A stretch of DNA of 64,000 nucleotides, taken from Tepidibacillus_B infernus. GTDB taxonomy: Bacteria; Bacillota; Bacilli; Tepidibacillales; Tepidibacillaceae. The DNA lies in assembly GCF_048898065.1 (NCBI RefSeq), contig NZ_JBLWFI010000001.1, positions 744,001-808,000 of the forward strand. Direction: 5' to 3'. Position 1 is the first letter of the stretch. Every line of letters begins with the position of its first letter. Of this stretch, positions 1 through 8,712 are shown in pieces. Below the pieces are notes generated by a model, which did not search any database, was not told where the DNA came from, and saw only the letters and a list, made by a program, of their open reading frames with translations. Made by a program: the position numbers and the translations under genes.

Positions 1-126
1 TGTCGACAAGGGGAATGCTTTCAGATTGCAAGGAAGAAAAAACAGTTGGAACGGTCCCTTGAGGTTAAAATTGATGACGATATCTATGAACAATTACAAT
101 TGGAGATTAACGGGCGAAATGAGTAA
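1..126 (+). CDS. rnpM: RnpM/YlxR family RNA-binding protein, C-terminal end (partial)
   Basis: The window opens inside this gene; only the last 41 codons are present, in frame 1, ending with TAA at 124-126. The visible residues include the basic stretch ARKKKQLERSLEVKI followed by DDDIYEQL, which resembles the C-terminal helix of YlxR proteins. YlxR, recently renamed RnpM in B. subtilis, is a small protein reported to bind and modulate RNase P RNA. It lies between nusA and ylxQ in the conserved nusA-ylxR-ylxQ-infB cluster, and ylxQ and infB do follow here. Its stop overlaps the ylxQ start by 8 bases, which points to translational coupling. The call rests on position and this short match. Confidence 0.8.
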   Translation, partial: CRQGECFQIARKKKQLERSLEVKIDDDIYEQLQLEINGRNE

Positions 127-424
127 TCAATCTAGAATAAGTTCTATGCTTGGATTGGCAGCTAGAGCGGGAAAAGTGATCTCAGGTGAAGAACTAGTGA
201 TAAAAGGAATTCAAAAAGGGAAGGTAACCTTTGTTATTTTATCAGGAGATGCATCTGATAACACAAGCAAAAAGGTTAAGGATAAATGTTCCTTCTATCA
301 GGTTCCTTATCGAGTGATATTTAATCGCGAGGAACTAGGACATGCCATTGGCAAATCTTCACGGGTTGTTGTCGGAATAACCGATTACGGTTTTAGTAAA
401 CAATTAGAAAACTTAGTGGAGTAG
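119..424 (+). CDS. ylxQ: L7Ae-family ribosomal protein YlxQ
   Basis: A 101-residue protein of the L7Ae/L30e/S12e/Gadd45 fold. Seen: MLGLAARAGKVISGEE near the N terminus and SRVVVGITDYGF near the C terminus, both typical of YlxQ (RplGA). Such proteins bind kink-turn RNA; the B. subtilis protein is a non-essential 50S/RNA-associated factor. I start it at ATG 119, which overlaps the ylxR stop, because the open frame further upstream runs antiphase through ylxR and adds unrelated residues. Length matches the family (about 100 aa). Co-transcribed with infB 20 bases downstream. Confidence 0.9.
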   Translation: MSNQSRISSMLGLAARAGKVISGEELVIKGIQKGKVTFVILSGDASDNTSKKVKDKCSFYQVPYRVIFNREELGHAIGKSSRVVVGITDYGFSKQLENLVE

Positions 425-444
425 AAATCCGGAGGTGAATGAAA

Positions 445-2694
445 TTGAGAGTTTATGAGTTTGCAAAGAAGCACAATATTCTGAGCAAGGAAATGGTTAA
501 TCTTCTAAAGAAACTTAACTTTAATGTAAGTAATCATATGAGTGTGATTACTGATGAGATGGTACAAAAAGTAGATAAATATTTTCATGAGTTAAAACAT
601 GGGAAAACAAAAGAAACATCATCATCAACTACAAGCAACCATGAGAGTCATATAAGTGAACTTAAGCAAAAAAAAGACATCAAGAATAAAGACAAAGAGG
701 GATCAAAACAAGTGAAAATCGATGATCATATTGATGTAAAAGAAGTGAATAAAGTAAAAGAAGTGAATTTTGAAGAAAGTGAATCGATTGGAAAAACGAA
801 GAAGAAATCAAAACCTAACAATAAACGTTTTGATGACAATAAAGTTAGTGATCACCGGGATGCAACTTCAAAGATTAAGGTGAATAAAAAGAGACCTTCT
901 TCAAATCAAAAACAACCACAGCAAATAAAACAAACAGACAAACCAATAAAGAATATTGTATATACTGGCTCATTAACAGTTGGCGAATTAGCAAAAAAAT
1001 TAGGTAAAGAACCATCAGAAATCATAAAAAAATTGTTATTTTTAGGAATTATGGCTACTATCAATCAAGAAATCGAATTAGAAGCCATTCAATTGATTGC
1101 CGAAGAATATGGCGTAAAAGTTGAAGAGAAGATTGAAATTGACGAAGATCAATTTGAATTGATTGAGGATCACGATGATCCAGCTGACTTAACTGTACGT
1201 CCACCTGTGGTTACGATTATGGGCCACGTTGACCATGGGAAGACCACATTATTGGATGCGATCCGTAAGTCTAAGATTGTAGCAGGTGAAGCTGGTGGAA
1301 TCACCCAACACATTGGAGCTTACCAAGTCGTTATCAATGATAAAAAAATCACGTTTTTAGATACACCTGGTCATGCAGCTTTCACTAGCATGAGAGCACG
1401 CGGAGCGAAAGTTACAGATATTACCATTCTGGTAGTTGCTGCTGATGATGGAATGATGCCACAAACAATAGAGGCCATTAACCATGCAAAGGCGGCAAAC
1501 GTTCCAATTATAGTTGCGGTAAATAAAATGGATAAACCTGAAGCTAATCCTGATAGGGTTAAACAACAATTGGCTGAACATGGTCTTCTTCCTGAAGAAT
1601 GGGGAGGAGATACAATTTATGTACCCGTCTCTGCTTTGAAGCAAGAAGGGTTAGATGAATTATTGGAAATGATTTTACTTGTTGCTGAGGTTCAGGAATT
1701 AAAAGCAAATCCTAATCGTTTAGCAAAAGGTACGATTATTGAATCGCAATTAGATAAAGGTCGTGGAGCTGTTGCAACTGTACTCGTTCAAAACGGTACA
1801 TTACGTGTAGGTGACCCAATCGTTGCTGGGGCAACTTACGGAAAAGTGCGAGCAATGGTAAATGATCGAGGAAAAAGAATTAAAGAGGCGGGACCCTCTA
1901 CACCAGTTGAGATTACTGGATTAAATGAAGTACCACATGCAGGTGACCCCTTTGTTGTATTTGAAGAAGAGAGAAAAGCTAGGGTCATTGGTGAAAAAAG
2001 GGCATTAAAGCTAAGACAAAGTGAATTAAATGCCACTTCAAAAGTTACGCTTGACGATTTATATAAGCAAATTCAAGAAGGGGAAATTAAAGAATTAAAT
2101 GTCATTATTAAAGGAGACGTACAAGGTTCTGTTGAGGCCCTACAAGGTTCTTTAGAAAAAATTGATATTGAAGGAGTAAGGGTAAAAATTATCCATAAAG
2201 GTGTTGGAGCTATTACTGAGACAGATGTTACCTTGGCTTCAGCTTCCAATGCCATTATCATTGGTTTTAATGTCCGCCCTGAGCCACAGGCAAGAACATC
2301 GGCTGAGCGAGAAAAGGTGGATATTCGCCTACATCGTATCATTTACAATGTCATAGATGAGATTAAAGCAGCTTTACAGGGTATGCTTGATCCAGAATAT
2401 CGTGAAGTAATTACGGGGCATGCGGAAATTCGTCAGGTATTTAAGGCGTCAAATATCGGTACAATTGCTGGTTCTTATGTAACAGAAGGGAAGATTATTC
2501 GAACTGCTCAAGCTAGAGTTATTCGTGATGGTATTGTTATCTTCGAAGGAAACATCGATTCGTTAAAACGTTTTAAGGATGATGCAAAAGAAGTTGCACA
2601 AGGTTATGAGTGCGGAATCACAATCCAAAACTTTAGTGATTTTAAAGAAGGAGATATTATTGAATCCTTCGTGATGGAAACTGTCAAAAAATAA
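445..2694 (+). CDS. infB: Translation initiation factor IF-2
   Basis: IF-2 is the GTPase that brings initiator fMet-tRNA to the 30S subunit and promotes subunit joining. The protein is about 749 aa. It has an N-terminal IF2-N domain (RVYEFAKKHN), a Lys/Ser-rich linker to about residue 170, a second IF2-N domain, then the G domain with GHVDHGKT (about 260-267), DTPGH and NKMDK, followed by the IF2 C-terminal domains. Start choice: GGAGG at 431-435 is only 3 bases from ATG 439 but 9 bases from TTG 445, so the TTG is preferred; ATG 439 would add two residues. Followed 12 bases later by rbfA. Confidence 0.95.
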   Translation: MRVYEFAKKHNILSKEMVNLLKKLNFNVSNHMSVITDEMVQKVDKYFHELKHGKTKETSSSTTSNHESHISELKQKKDIKNKDKEGSKQVKIDDHIDVKEVNKVKEVNFEESESIGKTKKKSKPNNKRFDDNKVSDHRDATSKIKVNKKRPSSNQKQPQQIKQTDKPIKNIVYTGSLTVGELAKKLGKEPSEIIKKLLFLGIMATINQEIELEAIQLIAEEYGVKVEEKIEIDEDQFELIEDHDDPADLTVRPPVVTIMGHVDHGKTTLLDAIRKSKIVAGEAGGITQHIGAYQVVINDKKITFLDTPGHAAFTSMRARGAKVTDITILVVAADDGMMPQTIEAINHAKAANVPIIVAVNKMDKPEANPDRVKQQLAEHGLLPEEWGGDTIYVPVSALKQEGLDELLEMILLVAEVQELKANPNRLAKGTIIESQLDKGRGAVATVLVQNGTLRVGDPIVAGATYGKVRAMVNDRGKRIKEAGPSTPVEITGLNEVPHAGDPFVVFEEERKARVIGEKRALKLRQSELNATSKVTLDDLYKQIQEGEIKELNVIIKGDVQGSVEALQGSLEKIDIEGVRVKIIHKGVGAITETDVTLASASNAIIIGFNVRPEPQARTSAEREKVDIRLHRIIYNVIDEIKAALQGMLDPEYREVITGHAEIRQVFKASNIGTIAGSYVTEGKIIRTAQARVIRDGIVIFEGNIDSLKRFKDDAKEVAQGYECGITIQNFSDFKEGDIIESFVMETVKK

Positions 2695-2706
2695 TGGGGT
2701 GATGTT

Positions 2707-3054
2707 ATGGCAAATGTTCGGATAGGTAGGGTCGGTGAACAAATTAAGAAGGAAATTAGTCAACTAATTCAATATGATTTGAAAGATCCTCGAATTGGAT
2801 TTGTCACAATCACAGGTGTTGAGGTAACTGGTGATTTTTCTCAAGCCACCATTTACCTAAGTATAATGGGCCAGGAAGATGAAGTTAAAGAGTCAATAAA
2901 AGCGCTTGAAAAAGCAAAAGGATTCCTAAGATCCGAATTAGGCAAACGAATCCGTTTAAGGCATACACCAGAATTGATATTTAAAGTGGATCAGTCCATT
3001 GCTTATGGTTCCAAAATAGAGAAGTTGCTACAAGACATTAAGGAAGAACGATAA
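2707..3054 (+). CDS. rbfA: 30S ribosome-binding factor RbfA
   Basis: A 115-residue KH-like cold-shock protein that binds the 16S rRNA 5' region and helps late 30S maturation. Seen: the N-terminal RVGEQIKKEISQLI helix, LKDPRIGFVTITGVEVTGD, and LRHTPELIFKVDQS near the end, all diagnostic of RbfA. ATG 2707 is preceded by GGGGTGATG. It lies between infB and nrnA, the usual place. Nothing unusual in length. Confidence 0.95.
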   Translation: MANVRIGRVGEQIKKEISQLIQYDLKDPRIGFVTITGVEVTGDFSQATIYLSIMGQEDEVKESIKALEKAKGFLRSELGKRIRLRHTPELIFKVDQSIAYGSKIEKLLQDIKEER

Positions 3055-3057
3055 GAA

Positions 3058-4065
3058 ATGAAGGACTTAAATGAATATAAAAGGGAGTTATCACAGGCTG
3101 GCCAATTTATTAAGCAACATGATAACTATTTGATTGTGTCACATATCAACCCAGATGGGGATACCATATCCTCATCTTTAACTATGGCGCTTTTACTAAG
3201 ATTCCTTGGTAAATCTTTTACATTAGTCAATGAAGACCCTATTCCAGATAAATTTAATTTTTTGCCATTATCTGACCAAATTCTATCGATTTCAGAAATT
3301 AAAAATACATTCTCTCATGTCATTACTGTGGATGTGGCTGATCAGAAAAGGATGGGAATGATTTCACCTTTACTAACTGACGATGTAGAAATTCTTAATA
3401 TTGATCATCATCCCACGAATGATCGTTTTGGCCATCTTAATGTGATTTTACCTACGGCGGCTGCAACCTGTGAAATCATGTATGACCTTGTAAAGGAATT
3501 AAATATACCACTTAGTCAAGATCTTGCATCATGTATCTATACCGGGTTATTAACTGATACGGGAGGATTTCGTTATACAAATACTTCTCCAAAGGTGATG
3601 AGAATAGCGGCAGAATTATTAGAATACGGTGTATCTCCGGGTGAAATTGCTGAAATTGCATTAGAAACGATAAGTAAAAATCATATTTCAGTTTTACAGA
3701 TCGCTTTATCCCATTTACAAGTAATTGAGAATGGTTTTATCGCTTGGACTTATTTAAAAGCGAATGAGTTACCGCAAGACGTTACAAGTGATGATACAGA
3801 AGGAATTGTGAATTATACTAGAAATATAGAAGGCGTAGAGGTGGGTATCTTTTTTAAAGAAGTGAAAGGGAATGTCTTTAAAATTAGCCTGCGCTCTAAA
3901 AAATATGTAGATGTAGGAGCGATTGCAAAAGCTTATCATGGAGGAGGACATGCTAGAGCCTCTGGTTTCACATTTTATGGAGATTTAGAAGAAGTACTAC
4001 AACAATTGATTGATGCAATTAAACAGTCTGAAGGATGGAAGTATCTTGAAAACAAATCGAATTGA
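3058..4065 (+). CDS. nrnA: Oligoribonuclease NrnA / pAp phosphatase (DHH family)
   Basis: A DHH/DHHA1 phosphoesterase of 335 aa. NrnA degrades 2-5-mer RNAs to mononucleotides and removes the 3' phosphate of pAp. Seen: metal-binding SHINPDGD (28-35), NIDHHPT (114-120, the DHH signature) and the C-terminal DHHA1 motif GGGHARASGF. It starts 3 bases after the rbfA stop with only a weak ribosome site, suggesting coupling. Its 3' end overlaps the proposed truB start. The infB-rbfA-nrnA-truB order is conserved in Bacillales. Confidence 0.93.
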   Translation: MKDLNEYKRELSQAGQFIKQHDNYLIVSHINPDGDTISSSLTMALLLRFLGKSFTLVNEDPIPDKFNFLPLSDQILSISEIKNTFSHVITVDVADQKRMGMISPLLTDDVEILNIDHHPTNDRFGHLNVILPTAAATCEIMYDLVKELNIPLSQDLASCIYTGLLTDTGGFRYTNTSPKVMRIAAELLEYGVSPGEIAEIALETISKNHISVLQIALSHLQVIENGFIAWTYLKANELPQDVTSDDTEGIVNYTRNIEGVEVGIFFKEVKGNVFKISLRSKKYVDVGAIAKAYHGGGHARASGFTFYGDLEEVLQQLIDAIKQSEGWKYLENKSN

Positions 4066-4969
4066 TGGGGTAATACCGATTTTAAAGCCTGCTGGAATGA
4101 CTTCTCATGATGTTGTAGCAAAATTAAGAAGAATCATAGGCACAAAAAGGATTGGTCATACTGGGACATTAGACCCTGAGGTAACTGGTGTACTTCCTAT
4201 CTGCATTGGAAAAGCGACCCGTTTATCAGAATATATTATGGAACAACCGAAAATTTATCAGGGTCAACTAACATTAGGCAAATCAACCACAACTCAAGAT
4301 TTTACAGGGCAGGTCATTGAAGAAAAAAAGGTTAAACGAATTACAGAGTCTGATGTTCAACAAGTATTTCAAACCTTTATTGGTGAGATTGAGCAAATTC
4401 CGCCGATGTATTCTTCTGTTAAAATTGGAGGAAAAAAATTATACGAACTTGCTAGACAAGGGAAAGAAGTCGATAGAAAGCCAAGAAAGGTAACCATCTA
4501 TGAGTTAAAAATACGACAAATAGACCTTTCAACTGAATTTCCAACGATAGATTTTCAAGTTAAATGTTCAAAGGGAACATATGTTAGAACATTATGTGTG
4601 GATATAGGAATCAAATTAGGATACCCTGCACATATGTCAAAATTGGTTAGGGAAAAAAGTGGCTCCTTTACGATTGAACAATCCTTTACATTGGAACAAG
4701 TAGAAAACTATGCTGATTTAGACCAATTAGATAAAATTATTGTATCTATGGCAAGTTCCCTTCCGCAATACCCTTCAATTATCTTATCTGAAAATGAGAT
4801 TATTTATAAGGTTTTTAATGGACAACAAATTAAGGTAAGCTCTTTAATTGCATATGATGGTTTAGTAAAAGTATTAAATCAAAAAAATGATTTAGTTGCT
4901 ATCTATCAAAAAAAATCACAGGTTTTAGAAGCAAAACCTGTTAAAGTTTTTAAAGAAGAAGAGAATTAG
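4046..4969 (+). CDS. truB: tRNA pseudouridine(55) synthase TruB
   Basis: TruB makes pseudouridine at position 55 in the T-loop of tRNAs. Seen: VIPILKPAGMTSHDVV, then the catalytic motif HTGTLDPEVTG with the nucleophilic Asp at about residue 43, and KGTYVRTLCVDIG. I place the start at TTG 4046, about 10 bases after AAGGATGG; this gives 307 aa, close to B. subtilis TruB, and overlaps nrnA by 20 bases. An in-frame ATG at 4010 would add 12 unconserved residues. Followed closely by ribF. Confidence 0.92.
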   Translation: MKTNRIDGVIPILKPAGMTSHDVVAKLRRIIGTKRIGHTGTLDPEVTGVLPICIGKATRLSEYIMEQPKIYQGQLTLGKSTTTQDFTGQVIEEKKVKRITESDVQQVFQTFIGEIEQIPPMYSSVKIGGKKLYELARQGKEVDRKPRKVTIYELKIRQIDLSTEFPTIDFQVKCSKGTYVRTLCVDIGIKLGYPAHMSKLVREKSGSFTIEQSFTLEQVENYADLDQLDKIIVSMASSLPQYPSIILSENEIIYKVFNGQQIKVSSLIAYDGLVKVLNQKNDLVAIYQKKSQVLEAKPVKVFKEEEN

Positions 4970-4978
4970 GTGACGTTT

Positions 4979-5917
4979 ATGAAGGTCTTACAGCTTTCTT
5001 ATCCACTTACACTAGACAGGTATCAACCTAGTGTAATTGCTATTGGTTATTTTGATGGCGTACATAAAGGCCATCAACAGGTGATTAAAAAGGCCTGTCA
5101 AATCGCAAAACAATATGATCTTCTTTGTGGTGTAATGACCTTTTTCCCTCACCCAAAAGAGGTCATTAGCAACGATAAAAAAATAGATCAGATTACCCCA
5201 CTAGAAATGAAACTTCAACAATTTGAAAAAATGAATGTTGATCTAAGTTATGTTGTCCATTTTTCCAAAAGGTTCTCAAGAATCACACCTGAGGAATTTG
5301 TAAATGAATTTTTAGTTAAACTCAATGTAAAAGGGGTAGTTGTTGGGTTTGATTTTAAATTCGGTCATATGGGAATGGGTAATCCTGAAACTTTACGGAA
5401 CTTAAACCAAGGTCGATTTTCTGTTGATGTAGTACATGCTTTCCAAGATGACATTGGGAAAATTAGCAGTTCAAGAATTAGAGATTATTTGTTATCTGGA
5501 CAAGTGGAACTGGCAAATCAACTACTTGGTAGAAATTATTCCTTTTCTGGTCGGGTCGTACATGGAGATAAAAGGGGAAGGACGATTGGTTTTCCCACAG
5601 CAAATTTGCAATTACTTGAAGAGTATTTGACCATTAGAAAAGGAGTATATGTAGTCAAAACTCAGTATCATGGTCGTTCTTACGCAGGGGTCATGAATAT
5701 TGGTTATAAACCAACTTTTTCTGATGATCAGAACCTTCCTACCTATGAAGTTTATCTTATCGATTTTGATGGGGATCTTTATGGTCAAGTATTAGAGATT
5801 GAAGTGATTAAATTTTTACGTGAAGAAAAAAAGTTCAATCACTTAAATGAATTAAAAAAACAGATCACTTATGATATTGAACAAGCAAAAAAGGCAATGA
5901 TAAATATTATGATTTAA
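4979..5917 (+). CDS. ribF: Bifunctional riboflavin kinase / FAD synthetase
   Basis: Converts riboflavin to FMN and then FAD. The N-terminal adenylyltransferase domain shows VIAIGYFDGVHKGHQ and the ISSSRIRDYLLSGQ element; the C-terminal flavokinase domain shows GDKRGRTIGFPTAN and GVYVVKT. About 312 aa, as usual. The start is ATG 4979, 6 bases after TTAGGTG; a GTG at 4970 directly after the truB stop is in frame but has no room for a ribosome site. Called ribC in B. subtilis. No FMN riboswitch is seen upstream; it sits inside the truB operon. Confidence 0.93.
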   Translation: MKVLQLSYPLTLDRYQPSVIAIGYFDGVHKGHQQVIKKACQIAKQYDLLCGVMTFFPHPKEVISNDKKIDQITPLEMKLQQFEKMNVDLSYVVHFSKRFSRITPEEFVNEFLVKLNVKGVVVGFDFKFGHMGMGNPETLRNLNQGRFSVDVVHAFQDDIGKISSSRIRDYLLSGQVELANQLLGRNYSFSGRVVHGDKRGRTIGFPTANLQLLEEYLTIRKGVYVVKTQYHGRSYAGVMNIGYKPTFSDDQNLPTYEVYLIDFDGDLYGQVLEIEVIKFLREEKKFNHLNELKKQITYDIEQAKKAMINIMI

Positions 5918-5934
5918 TCTTTCCTTTCCTTTAC

Positions 5935-5964
5935 TTTACTTTATATCGTTAATTATGTTATACT
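5935..5964 (+). promoter_or_regulatory. SigA-type promoter for rpsO (-pnp)
   Basis: TTTACT (5935-5940), an 18-base spacer and TATACT (5959-5964) with an extended TG one base upstream. It leaves a leader of roughly 100 nt before rpsO. The S15 leader is autoregulatory in several bacteria, but I could not assign a known structure here. Confidence 0.55.
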
Positions 5965-6074
5965 CTGTAATGGTTGTTTCAACTTGAAGCAATTAGTAGT
6001 GACCTTTTCTCGGATTAACGATTCACCAACGTTTCTCTGGGAATAGGCTGTAAAAACAAAGGAGGTGAATTAGG

Positions 6075-6344
6075 ATGGCACTTAATCAAGAGCGTAAACA
6101 ACAATTGATCGATGAGTACAAAGTACACGAAACAGACACTGGATCTCCAGAAGTTCAAATCGCTATCCTTACTGAAAAAATCAATTATTTAAATGAACAT
6201 CTTCGTACTCATAAAAAAGACCATCACTCACGTCGTGGGTTATTGAAGATGGTTGGTCAAAGGCGTAATCTTTTAAATTATTTAAGAGAAAAAGATATTC
6301 AACGTTATCGTGAATTGATTGTTAAGTTAGGATTACGTAGATAG
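6075..6344 (+). CDS. rpsO: 30S ribosomal protein S15
   Basis: S15 binds 16S rRNA at the three-way junction early in assembly. 89 residues, the family length. Seen: HETDTGSPEVQIAILTEKI, the RNA-contact segment HKKDHHSRRGLL and VGQRRNLLNYL. Preceded by AAAGGAGGTGAAT, an excellent ribosome site, its own promoter and a leader of about 100 nt. A strong terminator follows within 10 bases, so pnp is probably reached by read-through or its own promoter. Confidence 0.98.
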   Translation: MALNQERKQQLIDEYKVHETDTGSPEVQIAILTEKINYLNEHLRTHKKDHHSRRGLLKMVGQRRNLLNYLREKDIQRYRELIVKLGLRR

Positions 6345-6351
6345 TTTTTTT

Positions 6352-6380
6352 AAAAAAGCGGGTTAATCCCGCTTTTTTTT
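6352..6380 (+). terminator. Intrinsic terminator after rpsO
   Basis: AAAAAAGCGGG, loop TTAA, CCCGC followed by eight T. The A-tract upstream extends the stem. Confidence 0.9.
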
Positions 6381-6437
6381 GAATGAAAAGAAAGCACAAA
6401 CAAAATCTAAATACATAATGCAAGAGAAGGAAATAAT

Positions 6438-6470
6438 ATGAAATACGTCGAAGTTCATGTTGAAATTTGA
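6438..6470 (+). CDS. Possible 10-residue leader peptide upstream of pnp
   Basis: A tiny reading frame, MKYVEVHVEI then TGA, begins at ATG 6438 six bases after GAAGGAA. Its stop (6468-6470) abuts the AAGGAGG ribosome site of pnp at 6471. It is seen directly in the sequence. A role in controlling pnp translation is inference, and it may be chance. Confidence 0.35.
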   Translation: MKYVEVHVEI

Positions 6471-6487
6471 AAGGAGGCAATCTAGTA

Positions 6488-8581
6488 ATGGATAAAAAAG
6501 TGTACCAAATGGATTTGGCTGGACGACCTCTTATTATTGAAACAGGTCAATTAGCCAAACAAGCAAACGGAGCTGTTCTAATAAGATATGGTGATACCGC
6601 TGTCTTAGTCGCGGTTACAGCCTCAAAAGATGCTAAAGACCTAGACTTCTTCCCGTTAACCGTAAACTATGAGGAACGCCTTTATGCAGTAGGAAAGATT
6701 CCAGGAGGGTTTATTAAACGAGAAGGAAGACCAAGTGAGAAAGCGATTTTAGCATCTCGATTAATCGATAGACCAATAAGACCACTCTTCCCAGACGGAT
6801 TTCGTAATGATGTTCAAATTTCTGCAACAGTCATGTCTGCCGATCCAAATTGTTCCTCAGAAATCGCGGCTATGATTGGGACATCAGTAGCCTTATCTAT
6901 TTCAGATATACCTTTTATGGGACCAATTGCTGGCGTGATTGTTGGACGTGTTGATGGTCAATTTATTATTAACCCAACGGTTGAAGCGATAGCAAAAAGT
7001 GATATCCATCTAGTAGTCGCTGGTACAAAAGATGCTATCAATATGGTTGAAGCAGGAGCAAAAGAAGTACCAGAGGAAGTCATGTTAGAAGCGATCATGT
7101 TTGGTCATGAAAAAATTAAAGAAATCATTCAATTCCAATCAAATATCGTTAATGAAATTGGAAAAGAAAAGATGCAAGTGGTACTTCATCAAATTGATAA
7201 ACATTTGGAGCAAGTGGTTAAAGAATATGCAAAAGACCAATTAGTACAAGCTATACAAGTCGAAGAAAAACAAGCTAGACAAGATGCAATTGACCAAGTG
7301 ATGAACCAAACAATTGAATATTTTACCGAAACCTATCCAGAACAATTAGGTATGATCAGTGAAATTCTCCATTATATTGTAAAAGAAGAAGTTAGAAGAC
7401 TTATTCTTTTTGAAGGAAAAAGGCCTGATGGAAGGAATTTAAGCGAAATAAGACCTATTTCATGTGAAATCGGATTATTACCACGTACTCATGGCTCAGG
7501 GTTATTTACTCGTGGACAGACACAGGCTTTAAGTGTATGTACTCTTGGTGCTTTAGGAGATGTGCAAATTCTTGATGGTTTAGACCTTGAAGAATCTAAA
7601 CGATTTATGCACCACTATAATTTTCCACCTTATAGTGTTGGTGAAGCCAGACCATTGCGAGGACCAGGAAGACGAGAAATTGGTCATGGGGCATTAGGGG
7701 AAAGAGCATTAGAACCAATTATTCCTCCTGAGGACGAATTCCCATATACAATCCGCTTAGTATCTGAAGTGTTAGAATCAAATGGTTCTACCTCACAAGC
7801 AAGTATTTGTGCAAGCACTTTAGCATTAATGCATGCTGGTGTTCCAATTAAAGCCCCTGTAGCAGGTATTGCAATGGGATTAGTAAAAGAAGGAAATCAA
7901 GTTGCTGTACTTACTGATATTCAAGGAATGGAAGACCATTTAGGAGATATGGATTTTAAAGTGGCTGGAACAAGCACTGGGGTAACTGCTTTACAAATGG
8001 ATATTAAAATCAGTGGGATTGATCGCGAAATTCTAAAGAAAGCTTTGGAACAAGCAAAGGTCGGAAGATTATTTATTTTAGAAAAAATGTTAGCTACTAT
8101 CGATAAACCAAATGTTGAATTATCAGAATATGCACCTAAAATAACCACTTTAAAAATCAACCCTGACAAAATAAGGGATGTGATCGGTCCTAGTGGCCGT
8201 ATTATCAATAAGATTATAGAAGAAACTGGGGTAAAAATCGATATTGAGCAAGATGGTCGAGTCTATATTGCTTCAGTAGATCCTGTCTTAAATGAGAAAG
8301 CTAAGAAGATGATTGAAGACATTGTTCGAGAAGTTGAAGTAGGACAAACCTATTTAGGAACAGTAAAAAGAATAGAGAAGTTTGGAGCTTTTGTAGAATT
8401 GTTCCAAGGTAAAGAAGGATTGGTTCATATTTCACAGTTAGATGTAAAACGAGTTGAAAAAGTGGAAGATGTAGTTTCTGTTGGAGATCAAATTATGGTG
8501 AAAGTGACTGAAATCGATAATCAAGGTAGAATCAATCTATCTAGGAAAGCGATTTTAAAAGAACAAGAACAAAAAGATTAA
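6488..8581 (+). CDS. pnp: Polyribonucleotide nucleotidyltransferase (PNPase)
   Basis: Phosphorolytic 3'-5' exoribonuclease and degradosome component. 697 aa. Seen: first RNase PH domain (GDTAVLVAVTASK; PGGFIKREGRPSEKAIL), an all-alpha linker, second RNase PH domain (LPRTHGSGLFTRGQTQ; STSQASICASTLALM; MGLVKEG), KH domain with VIGPSGRIINKI, and a C-terminal S1 domain (GTVKRIEKFGAFVELF). ATG 6488 is chosen because AAGGAGG at 6471-6477 is ideally spaced; an in-frame TTG at 6467 lies ahead of that ribosome site. A 10-codon open frame directly upstream may be a leader. Confidence 0.97.
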   Translation: MDKKVYQMDLAGRPLIIETGQLAKQANGAVLIRYGDTAVLVAVTASKDAKDLDFFPLTVNYEERLYAVGKIPGGFIKREGRPSEKAILASRLIDRPIRPLFPDGFRNDVQISATVMSADPNCSSEIAAMIGTSVALSISDIPFMGPIAGVIVGRVDGQFIINPTVEAIAKSDIHLVVAGTKDAINMVEAGAKEVPEEVMLEAIMFGHEKIKEIIQFQSNIVNEIGKEKMQVVLHQIDKHLEQVVKEYAKDQLVQAIQVEEKQARQDAIDQVMNQTIEYFTETYPEQLGMISEILHYIVKEEVRRLILFEGKRPDGRNLSEIRPISCEIGLLPRTHGSGLFTRGQTQALSVCTLGALGDVQILDGLDLEESKRFMHHYNFPPYSVGEARPLRGPGRREIGHGALGERALEPIIPPEDEFPYTIRLVSEVLESNGSTSQASICASTLALMHAGVPIKAPVAGIAMGLVKEGNQVAVLTDIQGMEDHLGDMDFKVAGTSTGVTALQMDIKISGIDREILKKALEQAKVGRLFILEKMLATIDKPNVELSEYAPKITTLKINPDKIRDVIGPSGRIINKIIEETGVKIDIEQDGRVYIASVDPVLNEKAKKMIEDIVREVEVGQTYLGTVKRIEKFGAFVELFQGKEGLVHISQLDVKRVEKVEDVVSVGDQIMVKVTEIDNQGRINLSRKAILKEQEQKD

Positions 8582-8592
8582 AGAAGTTTGGA

Positions 8593-8622
8593 AGAGTCAG
8601 ATTTTATTCTGTCTCTTTTTTA
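8593..8622 (+). terminator. Intrinsic terminator after pnp
   Basis: AGAGTCAGA, loop TTTTAT, TCTGTCTCT followed by a T run. One internal mismatch in the stem. Confidence 0.75.
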
Positions 8623-8712
8623 TTTCACTGATGAAGTAAGGAAAAATTTTATAGTTTTAAATTAGGACATCACTCAATAAAATGTATTGAATAAGGAGAG
8701 TGGGGATGTCTA

